64,000 bases of DNA from NCBI RefSeq assembly GCF_030166555.2, contig NZ_CP126461.2. The stretch is one strand, 5' to 3'. Of the stretch, positions 23,705 through 32,043 are shown piece after piece (positions within the stretch are counted from its first letter, which is position 1; every line of letters begins with the position of its first letter). The notes below the pieces were generated by a model. The model was not told the DNA's origin and searched no databases. It worked only from the letters and a program-made list of their open reading frames with translations. Position numbers and translations under genes: made by a program. This DNA is from Acholeplasma laidlawii_A (GTDB lineage: Bacteria > Bacillota_I > Bacilli_A > Acholeplasmatales > Acholeplasmataceae).

Positions 23705-24674
23705 TATCTTTGATATTTGGTTTCTTCATAATCTCAATACCAGCACTATCAGCTGTACCTTCAAATATAACAATACCTTTTTTTGTTAACTTTAACTTAA
23801 CAAACCCTGATAAACCTTCTTTGATGGTATGATCCATCTTACCAAACTTTGGTGATGCTAACGTTACAAAATCATCAATCTTTGCTTCAACTTCTAGAAC
23901 GTATTTTCTCTTTTTAAAGACATATTTTACTTCCTTTTGTCCTATTTCTTCGACTCTAATTTTAGCTCTATTGTAGGTTGCAAAACGGTAATGTTTTAAA
24001 TTGTTATAAAAGTTTACAATAAATCCATTAAATTTAATACCTAAATAAGGTATTTGGGCAACCGATAAGAAAAGTGAAGTACCTTTTGATTCAAAGTGGT
24101 TTGTTTGTACCCAAACATAACCTTTTGGAAAAGACTTACCATAGTCTTTTTCAATATAGCCTCTACCCTCATTAAAGTCTATTGTTTGGTCATTATAATC
24201 TATACTACCTGATATGTTGTGGTCCATTGATAAAATACCGTGGTAACACTCCATTAGAGGCAGGTATGAAAAAGGTCCCATAATCGTAGGTTGTAGTATC
24301 GATTGAGGAATTTTTACTATATCTGTAATTTGATACTTACCTCGAATCACTGTATCCTCATCTTCTAGATTTAGTGTAATACCTTCTAAAGAAAATTTAT
24401 TATCCTTAATCCATACCTCAAATTTATGTTTATCCGCTTTAAAATCATTTATATCAAACCTAAAATAATAATTATTTACAGATTTTTTGGATGTTTTGTT
24501 CATATATACAAATACTTGAATGAACGCATGGATATCATCTTTGGCTAGCGAAACACCTGGAATGACTGCGATACTAATATTTTGATTTGAGGTTACAGAT
24601 TTAAAATACCATCCTTCAAAGTAATTCGTCTTTTGTAAGCCTTGATACTTATCGTCTCTAAACACATTTCTCAT
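23700..24674 (-). CDS. Tocopherol-cyclase-like (VTE1 family) protein
   Basis: A 324-residue beta-rich protein. The family signatures are clear: N-Y-F-E-G-W-Y-F-K near residue 17, I-M-G-P-F-S-Y-L-P-L-M-E-C-Y-H-G near 132-147 and G-R-G-Y-I-E-K-D-Y-G-K-S-F-P near 170. W-V-Q-T-N-H-F follows near 188, then the S-V-A-Q-I-P strand. Plant and cyanobacterial members cyclise prenylquinols to tocopherol. Bacterial homologs in Firmicutes are uncharacterised and may bind prenyl lipids as lipocalin-like carriers. No signal peptide. It is immediately upstream of the heliorhodopsin, same direction. Confidence 0.85.
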   Translation of the reverse strand: MRNVFRDDKYQGLQKTNYFEGWYFKSVTSNQNISIAVIPGVSLAKDDIHAFIQVFVYMNKTSKKSVNNYYFRFDINDFKADKHKFEVWIKDNKFSLEGITLNLEDEDTVIRGKYQITDIVKIPQSILQPTIMGPFSYLPLMECYHGILSMDHNISGSIDYNDQTIDFNEGRGYIEKDYGKSFPKGYVWVQTNHFESKGTSLFLSVAQIPYLGIKFNGFIVNFYNNLKHYRFATYNRAKIRVEEIGQKEVKYVFKKRKYVLEVEAKIDDFVTLASPKFGKMDHTIKEGLSGFVKLKLTKKGIVIFEGTADSAGIEIMKKPNIKDR

Positions 24675-24767
24675 GTAATTTACCCTTTGTATATAGTTTA
24701 ATTTATTGTATCATTATTTACTTTTTTTACATATAAATGCACTTACTGATGGCATAAATAAACAAAA

Positions 24768-24783
24768 AAGAGGTTGCCCTCTT
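24768..24783 (-). terminator. Terminator after rpoE
   Basis: AAGAGG-gcaa-CCTCTT followed by Ts on the minus strand, overlapping the rpoE stop. Confidence 0.75.
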
Positions 24784-25348
24784 ATTTGTCATACATATCT
24801 TCATAGTCATCCATGATGTCGTTGTAGTCATCTTCATCATAGTCATCATCTAAGTCTAGATCAACATCATCTAAGCCTTCATCTTCATCCGTTGAAATTA
24901 AGTCTAATCCAACGTCTACGTATGCTTTTTCTTCAATGATTTCTTCATCTAAATCTTCTTCATCATCTAAGTCATCTTCGTTGTCTTCATCGACTAAGTC
25001 TACTTCTAAGTCTTCAATATCTGCTAAATTAAAATCTGAAAAGTCAATTTCATCATCAGAAATGTCTTCAATTTCTTCTGGAGAAATGAATGCGTAACCA
25101 TCTTTATCCCAATATTCTAAATGTCCATCTTTTAGTGTCCATTTATCATCCCCTACAAAAACAAATTTACCTGATAAAGTAATATCCATGTATAGTTGTG
25201 TCATTGCATCTACATCTTCAATATCCATACCACTATGTTTAGCAGTAGCTTCAATTAGATCGTAAATTGACATAGGTTCTTTGTTTTCTTTAAGAATATA
25301 TGTGATGGTCTCTAATAAAGATAATTCATTTAATTTTTTGTCAGCCAT
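24782..25348 (-). CDS. rpoE: RNA polymerase delta subunit
   Basis: A Firmicute-specific accessory subunit that increases promoter selectivity and RNA polymerase recycling. It has a folded N-terminal HARE-HTH domain (L-S-L-L-E-T-I-T-Y-I-L.. to about residue 85). A long, almost purely Asp/Glu tail follows (about 100-188), the hallmark of delta. The ATG at 25348 has GGAGGG upstream and gives M-A-D-K-K-L; an earlier start at 25390 would lack a ribosome site. The length of 188 residues is normal. It is a single gene with its own terminator. Confidence 0.93.
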   Translation of the reverse strand: MADKKLNELSLLETITYILKENKEPMSIYDLIEATAKHSGMDIEDVDAMTQLYMDITLSGKFVFVGDDKWTLKDGHLEYWDKDGYAFISPEEIEDISDDEIDFSDFNLADIEDLEVDLVDEDNEDDLDDEEDLDEEIIEEKAYVDVGLDLISTDEDEGLDDVDLDLDDDYDEDDYNDIMDDYEDMYDK

Positions 25349-25428
25349 TTTGTGCCCTCCTAAAAACCGCTTATATTGTATATTAAACACTTCAATATTG
25401 CAACAACTTTTTGCAATTAAGATAAATT

Positions 25429-26016
25429 TTAATACTTTTGTCGGTTTTCTACAGCTTTAGTTAGTGTTAATTGGTCTGCGTATTTTAAATCTGCGCCTAC
25501 CGGTAAGCCATATCCTAATCTAGATATTGTAAGATCTAGATCTTTATATAATGATTTAATGTATTGAGCGGTGAGTTCACCCTCAACGTTGGAGTTCGTC
25601 GCAATGATGATTTCTTTGATTTCTTTAACTCTTTTAGTTAACTTATCAAAGTTTAAATCTTTAGGTTCTATACCTTTTGAAAAATCGATGAGTCCATTTA
25701 ATACATGGTAGTTACCATGGAATGTTTTAGTTTTTTCAATAGCAAAAACATCTTTAGAATCCGCTACCACCATAATTTGGGTTTTATCTTTTGTTTCATC
25801 TTTACAGATTGAACATATATGGTCATCTGTTAGAAGACCACATATATCACAAAAAGATATTTTGGTATTTAATTCTATAAGATGTGTTCCAAAATGCTTT
25901 AACGCTTCACTATCCCAATTCGTTAAGTGTAGCGCTAAGCGTTCTGCAGTTTTTTCGCCAATACCTGGTAACTTTTTTAAGTCATCAATAAGTTCTAGTA
26001 TAATTGTTGGGTACAT
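25429..26016 (-). CDS. recR: Recombination protein RecR
   Basis: It works with RecF and RecO in gap repair. The 195-residue protein has an N-terminal HhH (L-P-G-I-G-E-K-T-A-E-R near 15), zinc finger C-D-I-C..C-S-I-C near 57-70, Toprim domain (V-V-A-D-S-K-D near 83, A-T-N-S-N-V-E-G-E near 130) and Walker-B-like C-terminal L-G-Y-G-L-P-V-G. The length is typical. Its start overlaps the ybaB stop; together with dnaX this is the conserved dnaX-ybaB-recR operon. Confidence 0.96.
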   Translation of the reverse strand: MYPTIILELIDDLKKLPGIGEKTAERLALHLTNWDSEALKHFGTHLIELNTKISFCDICGLLTDDHICSICKDETKDKTQIMVVADSKDVFAIEKTKTFHGNYHVLNGLIDFSKGIEPKDLNFDKLTKRVKEIKEIIIATNSNVEGELTAQYIKSLYKDLDLTISRLGYGLPVGADLKYADQLTLTKAVENRQKY

Positions 26017-26306
26017 TAAAATCCTAATCCACCCATGCCACCTGAGAATTGTCCCATGGTTTCTTCTTGAGTTTTATCAATTTGTGCAAGTGCATCATTT
26101 ACAGCAAGTAAAATAGCATCTTGTAGTAACTCTACTTCTTCTAGTAAAGCTTCATCAATTTTTACATCGATAACTTGTCTAGTGCCTTGCATAATGACTG
26201 TAACACCACTTGCTTTACCTGTGAATTCAGATGATTCAATTTGTTCTTGAGCATCTTGAATTTGTTTTTGCATTTTCTTTAATTTATTTAACATATTCGG
26301 ATTCAT
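26016..26306 (-). CDS. ybaB: YbaB/EbfC nucleoid-associated protein
   Basis: A 96-residue DNA-binding dimer. The N terminus is a helical M-L-N-K-L-K-K-M-Q-K-Q-I-Q segment, followed by the E-F-T-G-K-A-S-G-V-T-V strand and the helix of the family. The tail is glycine/methionine-rich. It starts 2 bases after the dnaX stop and overlaps recR by one base, the standard operon placement. Its role in nucleoid organisation or coupling to repair is known only broadly. Confidence 0.93.
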   Translation of the reverse strand: MNPNMLNKLKKMQKQIQDAQEQIESSEFTGKASGVTVIMQGTRQVIDVKIDEALLEEVELLQDAILLAVNDALAQIDKTQEETMGQFSGGMGGLGF

Positions 26307-26308
26307 AT

Positions 26309-28003
26309 TTATTCCTCTACTTTCACTTTTTCTTTTCCAAAATATTCTACAGCAAACTCAACGATTTCAGGTACTTTTTGTTCTGATTTAGTTTCATTTA
26401 TTGGAGTTTCATATAAATGGAGATCTATTTCTTTAAGTTTAGGTTTTGAAGTACCTGCATTGTACTGTGCTGCATAATCAGCTTTTAAAATCATCCAGTC
26501 CGGTTTAAATAGTACTGTGTAATCTCTGACTAATTTTTGCTTTTGATTTAATATATCTAAAACCTTTTGTTTAATTTCTGGCTTTAACATTGTCTTAGCC
26601 GTATATAAATCATCATATACTAGCAGCATGACATCCTCATTACCTACAGCTTCTAATGTGCCTTCACTTAAGAGTTCAGCAACAGGTTTAAGGCTTGGGT
26701 TATCATAATCTTTAAGTACTGGCCAACCTCTATTTAATAAACTACGCTTTTGTCTATCTGCATGGTTTAATATATCTTCTATTTCTTTAACAGTAACTAG
26801 CGCTTTAAGATTGGTTGGTCTAGAAGCTGGTGTGTTTTGTACATGTGTTTTGACTGCTTCTTGGCTAACTTGAGCCTTATTTACCATGTCTTTTAATTTT
26901 AAGATGTCACTTTCTAGATGTGTGATTTTTTCTTCTAGTGAAACCATTTCAATAGAATCATGGTTAATCATCTTAATTAAAGCAAGTTCTAAGTATGCAC
27001 GTTTAGAGGTTGTGAACTTCAGTTCTTGTTGTAAGTCATTTAGAATATCTAAATATGCATAGATTAAGTTTGGTTTGATATCTTTAAGATCCGGATATTT
27101 CTTATCTGGTCTTATTTTATCTAATAACACATCACGTAAAGCTAAGATAATATCAGATACCATACGTGCAATGTCTTTACCATCTTTAATAATTTGATTT
27201 AATAGATCTAGTGCCTTTTGAGGTTGTTTTAGATATATAACTTTTAAGAGTTCATTAATATATCTTCTAGATAAACCACCAGATACGGTATAGATATCTT
27301 CTTCAGTGATTTCATCATTTGTAAATGAGACCACTTGGTCAAGTAAACTTAATGCGTCTCGCATACCACCTTCTGCAGTACGTGCAATTGCAGTTAAAGC
27401 TTCTGGTGTGATTTTTAAATTTTCTTTGCTAATAATTTGTTTTAAATTTTCCTCTATTTGATCCATTTCAATGTTCTTGAAATCAAATCGTTGACAGCGA
27501 CTTAAAATAGTTGCAGGTACTTTATGAGGTTCTGTTGTTGCTAAAATAAATACTACATACTTTGGTGGTTCTTCAAGTGTTTTTAAGAGTGCATTAAAGG
27601 CTGCTGTTGTAAGCATATGGACCTCATCGATAATATAGACTTTATATTTACCGATACTTGGTGCATATTTCACTTTATCTCTTAAATCTCTAATCTCATC
27701 TACACCATTATTCGATGCAGCGTCAATCTCAATAATATCTGGTACATCACCACGCTCAACACCTAAACAAACGTCACATTTACCACAAGGCTCTTTTGCT
27801 GGTGCTTCTAAACAGTTTAGTGCTTTAGCAACGATTTTAGCAACCGAGGTTTTCCCGGTTCCGCGAGGACCAGAGAAAATATAGGCATGTCCAAATTTTT
27901 CATTCAAGAGTGCATTTTGAAGGGTTTGAACAATTACTTTTTGTCCAAAAACATCTTTAAAAAACTTAGGTCTATAGGTACGATAAAGTGCTACATAACT
28001 CAT
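26309..28003 (-). CDS. dnaX: DNA polymerase III subunits gamma/tau
   Basis: The clamp-loader ATPase. The 564-residue protein has Walker A G-P-R-G-T-G-K-T-S near residue 45, a four-cysteine zinc module (C-L-E..C-G-K-C-D-V-C near 65-80), Walker B Y-I-I-D-E-V-H-M near 122 and sensor-1 S-R-C near 167. Domain III follows, then a tau-like C-terminal region (about 390-564). I did not find a clear slippery heptamer plus stem, so a separate gamma form is not claimed. It heads the dnaX-ybaB-recR operon. Confidence 0.96.
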   Translation of the reverse strand: MSYVALYRTYRPKFFKDVFGQKVIVQTLQNALLNEKFGHAYIFSGPRGTGKTSVAKIVAKALNCLEAPAKEPCGKCDVCLGVERGDVPDIIEIDAASNNGVDEIRDLRDKVKYAPSIGKYKVYIIDEVHMLTTAAFNALLKTLEEPPKYVVFILATTEPHKVPATILSRCQRFDFKNIEMDQIEENLKQIISKENLKITPEALTAIARTAEGGMRDALSLLDQVVSFTNDEITEEDIYTVSGGLSRRYINELLKVIYLKQPQKALDLLNQIIKDGKDIARMVSDIILALRDVLLDKIRPDKKYPDLKDIKPNLIYAYLDILNDLQQELKFTTSKRAYLELALIKMINHDSIEMVSLEEKITHLESDILKLKDMVNKAQVSQEAVKTHVQNTPASRPTNLKALVTVKEIEDILNHADRQKRSLLNRGWPVLKDYDNPSLKPVAELLSEGTLEAVGNEDVMLLVYDDLYTAKTMLKPEIKQKVLDILNQKQKLVRDYTVLFKPDWMILKADYAAQYNAGTSKPKLKEIDLHLYETPINETKSEQKVPEIVEFAVEYFGKEKVKVEE

Positions 28004-28074
28004 TTTTTAAACACCCCTTCTAATGATAGTTCTTTTAGTCGCCTAATTATATCATATATAAGCTTGAAACTTAA

Positions 28075-29421
28075 CTATTTTCCAAGGCAGAATTTAGAAA
28101 ATAATTCTGTCAATAAATCACCATATTGGTGATTTCCTAGAATTTCACCTAAGCGGTTCCAAGCAGTTGTAAGATCAACCGCATAGATATCAACAGGCAT
28201 GTCATGGTGGATAGCGTTTATAACGCTTTCCAGTGATGTTTTAGCCTCTTTTAGTTTTTGTATATGACGGACATTAGATAAGTAATTAAAGTCCTTATCT
28301 ACAAGGTTATCGAGTTTTAAAGTTTTAAGAATTTCTGATTCTAAAATACTTAATCCTTCTTTTTCTAATGTAGATATTTGAACATTTGTATCTATTTCTA
28401 AATATGATGGTAAATCTTTTTTATTTCCAATAATAATTCTATTTTTGTGTTCAGTTAACGAAAGAAGCATCTCATCTTCTTTTGTTAGTTTTTGACTTAA
28501 GTCTAAAACAAGTAAGACAAGTTCTGCTTCATGAATTGCTTTTCTACTTCGGTCTACACCAATCTTTTCGATTAAATCTAATGCATCTCTAATACCTGCA
28601 GTATCAATTAACTGTAAGGTTACACCGTCTAAGTTTACAAATGCATCAATAGTGTCTCTTGTAGTACCAGCAATATCAGAAACAATGGCACGCTCTTCAT
28701 TAAGAAGTGCGTTTAATAAACTTGATTTACCTACATTTGGACGTCCAACAATGACTGTTTTAACACCTTCTCTAATGTACTGAGTACGTTTAGATTTGGT
28801 TAGAATCTCATTGATTTCATCTAATAAATCATTGACTCTAGGATAAATAAGTTCTTTACTCATGATGATGGCATCATCATACTCTGGGTAATCAATATTC
28901 ACTTCAATTTGTGCAATTAAAGTTAAAACTTTGGATTTTAAATTTTCAATCATGGATGAAGTATTTTTATTTAAAGCTTTATTAGCAACCTTAATCGCGT
29001 TTTCGTTTGTAGCGTGAATAATATCCATAATCGCTTCCGCTTGAACAAGATCAATTCGACCATTTAAAAATGCTCTTTTTGAAAACTCTCCGGGTTGTGC
29101 AAGTTCAATACCTGTTTCTAAAATACGCTCTAATACTTTTTGAGTAATCAGTATACCACCATGTGTAGATATTTCTACAACGTCTTCTTTTGTAAAAGAC
29201 TTCGGTGCGATAAAAACAGAGATCATAACTTCATCTAAAATAGACCCATCTTCATTTAAGATGTGTCCATAATGAATGGTATGACTCTTAACCTTGTTTA
29301 AGTTTTTACCCTTAAATATTTGATTTACTTTTGAAATTGCTTCATCGCCTGATACTCTAATTACAGAAATACCTGCAGTCCCTAATGGGGTTGCGATTGC
29401 AGCAATTGTTTGAAATTGCAT
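28075..29421 (-). CDS. mnmE: tRNA modification GTPase MnmE
   Basis: It forms, with MnmG, the cmnm5 modification at U34 of several tRNAs. The 448-residue protein has an N-terminal tetrahydrofolate-binding domain (A-T-P-L-G-T-A-G-I-S-V-I-R near 10) and a central helical domain. The inserted G domain has G-R-P-N-V-G-K-S-S near 226, D-T-A-G near 274 and N-K-K-D near 334. The C-terminal cysteine motif is F-C-L-G-K, against the usual C-I-G-K. The length is standard. Confidence 0.96.
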   Translation of the reverse strand: MQFQTIAAIATPLGTAGISVIRVSGDEAISKVNQIFKGKNLNKVKSHTIHYGHILNEDGSILDEVMISVFIAPKSFTKEDVVEISTHGGILITQKVLERILETGIELAQPGEFSKRAFLNGRIDLVQAEAIMDIIHATNENAIKVANKALNKNTSSMIENLKSKVLTLIAQIEVNIDYPEYDDAIIMSKELIYPRVNDLLDEINEILTKSKRTQYIREGVKTVIVGRPNVGKSSLLNALLNEERAIVSDIAGTTRDTIDAFVNLDGVTLQLIDTAGIRDALDLIEKIGVDRSRKAIHEAELVLLVLDLSQKLTKEDEMLLSLTEHKNRIIIGNKKDLPSYLEIDTNVQISTLEKEGLSILESEILKTLKLDNLVDKDFNYLSNVRHIQKLKEAKTSLESVINAIHHDMPVDIYAVDLTTAWNRLGEILGNHQYGDLLTELFSKFCLGK

Positions 29422-29437
29422 ACTTCACCTGTTATTT

Positions 29438-29995
29438 TTATTTATTTGTTTCATCATTTATAGCTTTGGGTGCATGCTTCATATCTTCAATGACTGGTAC
29501 AAACGGGTTAACACCGCGTCTAAAATCTCTTAAGATGATAAAACCAGCAACAAACACACCAAATGCTATACCTTCATATAAAAAGCCCATACCTAAAACG
29601 AGGCCAAGTAATGCACTAAACCAAATGGTTGATGCAGTTGTAATACCATGGATAATATTATTGGAGTCTTTCATAATAACACCCGCTCCAATAAAACCGA
29701 TCCCTGTAACAACTTGTGCAATCACTCTTTGTGATTGCGGTGATTCAATACCATTGGTAATTTCTTGGAAGAATATCATACGTTGCATAATCGCAATCAT
29801 AAGTGCCGATATACCTACTAACACATGACTTGAAATACCTGCAGCTTTTCCTACGTTTTGTCTTTCTAGACCAATTAAAAATGTGATTGTTATAACTACT
29901 AATGCTGGGATAAGGATCATAAATATCCACTGCTCCCATGTCAGAAACGATTCAATCAAATTGAATCCTTCCGGTAACTCGAAAAATGCATTCAT
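29438..29995 (-). CDS. MgtC/SapB family membrane protein
   Basis: A 185-residue protein with four to five membrane segments. It has the MgtC/SapB core I-G-L-E-R near residue 43, V-V-T-G-I-G-F-I-G-A-G-V-I near 94-106 and G-I-T-T-A-S-T-I-W near 117. The soluble C-terminal ACT-like domain of virulence MgtC proteins is absent, as in SapB-type members. Roles in magnesium limitation or membrane potential have been proposed for the family; the role here is unknown. It lies between mnmE and two DHH genes, same strand. Confidence 0.85.
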   Translation of the reverse strand: MNAFFELPEGFNLIESFLTWEQWIFMILIPALVVITITFLIGLERQNVGKAAGISSHVLVGISALMIAIMQRMIFFQEITNGIESPQSQRVIAQVVTGIGFIGAGVIMKDSNNIIHGITTASTIWFSALLGLVLGMGFLYEGIAFGVFVAGFIILRDFRRGVNPFVPVIEDMKHAPKAINDETNK

Positions 29996-30021
29996 TTGTT
30001 AAAATCCCCCCTTTAGAAATT

Positions 30022-30963
30022 TTATAATATTGCGTGTACTGCCTTGATGAAATCATCAAGTTCATTCCAACTATTTAATGCTGCACCACTTGCTTTTGCA
30101 TGTCCGCCACCATTAAATAAGTTAGCAACTTTATCAATGTCCGGTCCACTTGAACGTAATCTAACACGTACTAAGTCACCATCTTCTATAAATATAGCCC
30201 AGACATCAAAACCTTTAATCCCTGATAACATATTCACTACTGAACTTGCTTCTTCATATGTAAGATTAAATTCTTGTCTAATTTTATCTGTGATCTTTAA
30301 GTAAATAAAACCTTTGTTTGTAGTCACAAAGTTTTGGTAAACAAAACCTTTAAAACGTAACATGTCTAAAGTTTCATTAGACATTGCACGGTCTATTTCT
30401 TCAACATCTGCACCTTTTGTTAATAGCATACCAGCCATTTGATGTGTTAATTCAGATACGCCACGATATTTAAATCTACCAGTATCCGTTAAGATACCTG
30501 TATACATTGCAACCGCACCTGGTTTTGTTATTTCAAATTCTTTAACTTGTGTAGACATATATGCAATCATTTGTGCACATGATGGGAAGTTTGTATCTAC
30601 CCATTCTACATCACCAAAACTATCTACCGGGATGTGATGATCAATTTTAATAATTTCTTGACCTAACATATATTTTTGATTAGAAATTCTTAATTTGTTT
30701 GCTGTATCTACTACAATTGATAGGCTATCTTGATAAAAACTATCTTCTAAATTAGATTCACCAACAATAATATCTGGTGTACCTACAAAACTTACAAAAT
30801 CAGAAGTTTCACCTGTTACAAATACATCTTTTTCAGGAAATGCATTTTTAATGATGTTTTGTAACCCGAATTGTGCACCATAACAGTCACCATCCGGTCT
30901 TACATGACCATAAATTATAATTCTTTGGTATTTCTTTATTTTCTTTAATATTTCCTTAAACAT
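30022..30963 (-). CDS. DHH/DHHA1 phosphoesterase, NrnA-like (paralog 1)
   Basis: A 313-residue phosphodiesterase of the NrnA group, which degrades nanoRNAs and 3'-phosphoadenosine phosphate. The DHH domain has G-H-V-R-P-D-G-D-C-Y-G near residue 19 and the I-D-H-H motif near 107. The DHHA1 domain ends with G-G-G-H-A-K-A-S-G. The catalytic residues look complete. Its start overlaps the stop of a second copy of the same family (30956-31900). Which of the two is NrnA proper, or whether one acts on cyclic dinucleotide products, cannot be read. Confidence 0.87.
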   Translation of the reverse strand: MFKEILKKIKKYQRIIIYGHVRPDGDCYGAQFGLQNIIKNAFPEKDVFVTGETSDFVSFVGTPDIIVGESNLEDSFYQDSLSIVVDTANKLRISNQKYMLGQEIIKIDHHIPVDSFGDVEWVDTNFPSCAQMIAYMSTQVKEFEITKPGAVAMYTGILTDTGRFKYRGVSELTHQMAGMLLTKGADVEEIDRAMSNETLDMLRFKGFVYQNFVTTNKGFIYLKITDKIRQEFNLTYEEASSVVNMLSGIKGFDVWAIFIEDGDLVRVRLRSSGPDIDKVANLFNGGGHAKASGAALNSWNELDDFIKAVHAIL

Positions 30964-31900
30964 TACTTTCTACCATCCTTTCGTCAAAACTTTGTACGAC
31001 CTCTAATGCTTGTTCCCAACTATAAAGTGTTGCACCACATGCATTAGCATGTCCACCACCACCGAATTTTTTAGCAATATCGACAATCGAGACATCTTTA
31101 CTTCTAAATTCACCAATGATTTCGCCTTTTTCATTCTCACTGAAATTCGCCCAAATACGTACTTCTTTAATACCCGCCATAATGTTTACCGTACCACGGG
31201 AAACATCTTGGAAGGTTAAACCTGATTCACTAATTGTTTTATAATCATTGAATCTATACGCTACATTATGATCTGATAAATTAAAGTTTCTAAATTTTTC
31301 TTTAGCCATGCGTTTTGCAAGTGTTTCAAGCTGTTGGAAATCACTTAAACTTTGTAAATCAACATCAAATTCCATTAAACGCGCTACAACATCAAATGTG
31401 TGTTTTGCATTTTGTTTGCTGATGTATTGAAAACGACCACTATCACCAACAATACCTGCATAAATATGAGATGCGGCCATATCGTTAAATTTTAAATTAC
31501 CCTTAATCGCAATCTCACCAATCATTTGACTACATGAAATTAAATCCGGTCTGTGATAAAATAGATCAGGACTGATATTTGAGTCATTTCTATGATGATC
31601 TATATTAATAAGTGTTTTACCTAATTTATAACGTGTATCTGATATTAAGGCTTCTGCAGCAGTATCTAAAACAAAAACAAGTGCGCCTTCATAGACTGAA
31701 TCATCAATGACATCCATTGTATGTTCATAAGGATATTGTTGCGTATCACCTACAGCATAAACCGTTTTATCTTTAAAGTTTTCTTTGATAATTTCTTTTA
31801 AACCGAGTTGTGATCCATAAGCATCAAGGTCCGGTTGTTTATGCCTGTGAATAATGATTGTTGAATGTTTCTGTATTTCATTTATAATTTGATTTTCCAT
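30956..31900 (-). CDS. DHH/DHHA1 phosphoesterase, NrnA-like (paralog 2)
   Basis: A 314-residue homolog of its neighbour, with H-R-H-K-Q-P-D-L-D-A-Y-G near residue 19, N-I-D-H-H near 104 and F-G-G-G-G-H-A-N-A-C-G near the C terminus. The two proteins align over their whole length but are clearly diverged. The tandem is therefore an old duplication rather than a recent one. It overlaps the next gene by 8 bases, indicating translational coupling. Likely functions are nanoRNA and pAp turnover. Confidence 0.87.
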   Translation of the reverse strand: MENQIINEIQKHSTIIIHRHKQPDLDAYGSQLGLKEIIKENFKDKTVYAVGDTQQYPYEHTMDVIDDSVYEGALVFVLDTAAEALISDTRYKLGKTLINIDHHRNDSNISPDLFYHRPDLISCSQMIGEIAIKGNLKFNDMAASHIYAGIVGDSGRFQYISKQNAKHTFDVVARLMEFDVDLQSLSDFQQLETLAKRMAKEKFRNFNLSDHNVAYRFNDYKTISESGLTFQDVSRGTVNIMAGIKEVRIWANFSENEKGEIIGEFRSKDVSIVDIAKKFGGGGHANACGATLYSWEQALEVVQSFDERMVESNV

Positions 31901-31981
31901 ATATTCCTACCTAAAATTAGAATAGTATAGTATAACATAAATTTAGTATTTTTACGATATGCAAGCGCAATTTTTATAATA

Positions 31982-32020
31982 AAAACCACTTAATTCGACA
32001 ATTTCATTTTAAGTGGTTTT
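31982..32020 (-). terminator. Terminator after the nuclease lipoprotein gene
   Basis: AAAACCACTTAA and TTAAGTGGTTTT pair perfectly (12 bp) with a T tail on the minus strand. Confidence 0.8.
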
Positions 32021-32043
32021 AATATGTTAAAATAATGTTATTT

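Noticed and set aside
24830..25080. Internal repeat array in the Asp/Glu-coding part of rpoE
   Set aside because: The repetitiveness is explained by the normal acidic tail of the delta subunit.
26309..28003. Programmed frameshift producing a separate gamma subunit from dnaX
   Set aside because: I could not find a clear A-rich slippery heptamer followed by a stem near the expected position.
29385..29828. 147-residue plus-strand frame opposite the MgtC gene
   Set aside because: It mirrors codon bias of the minus-strand membrane protein and has no independent support.
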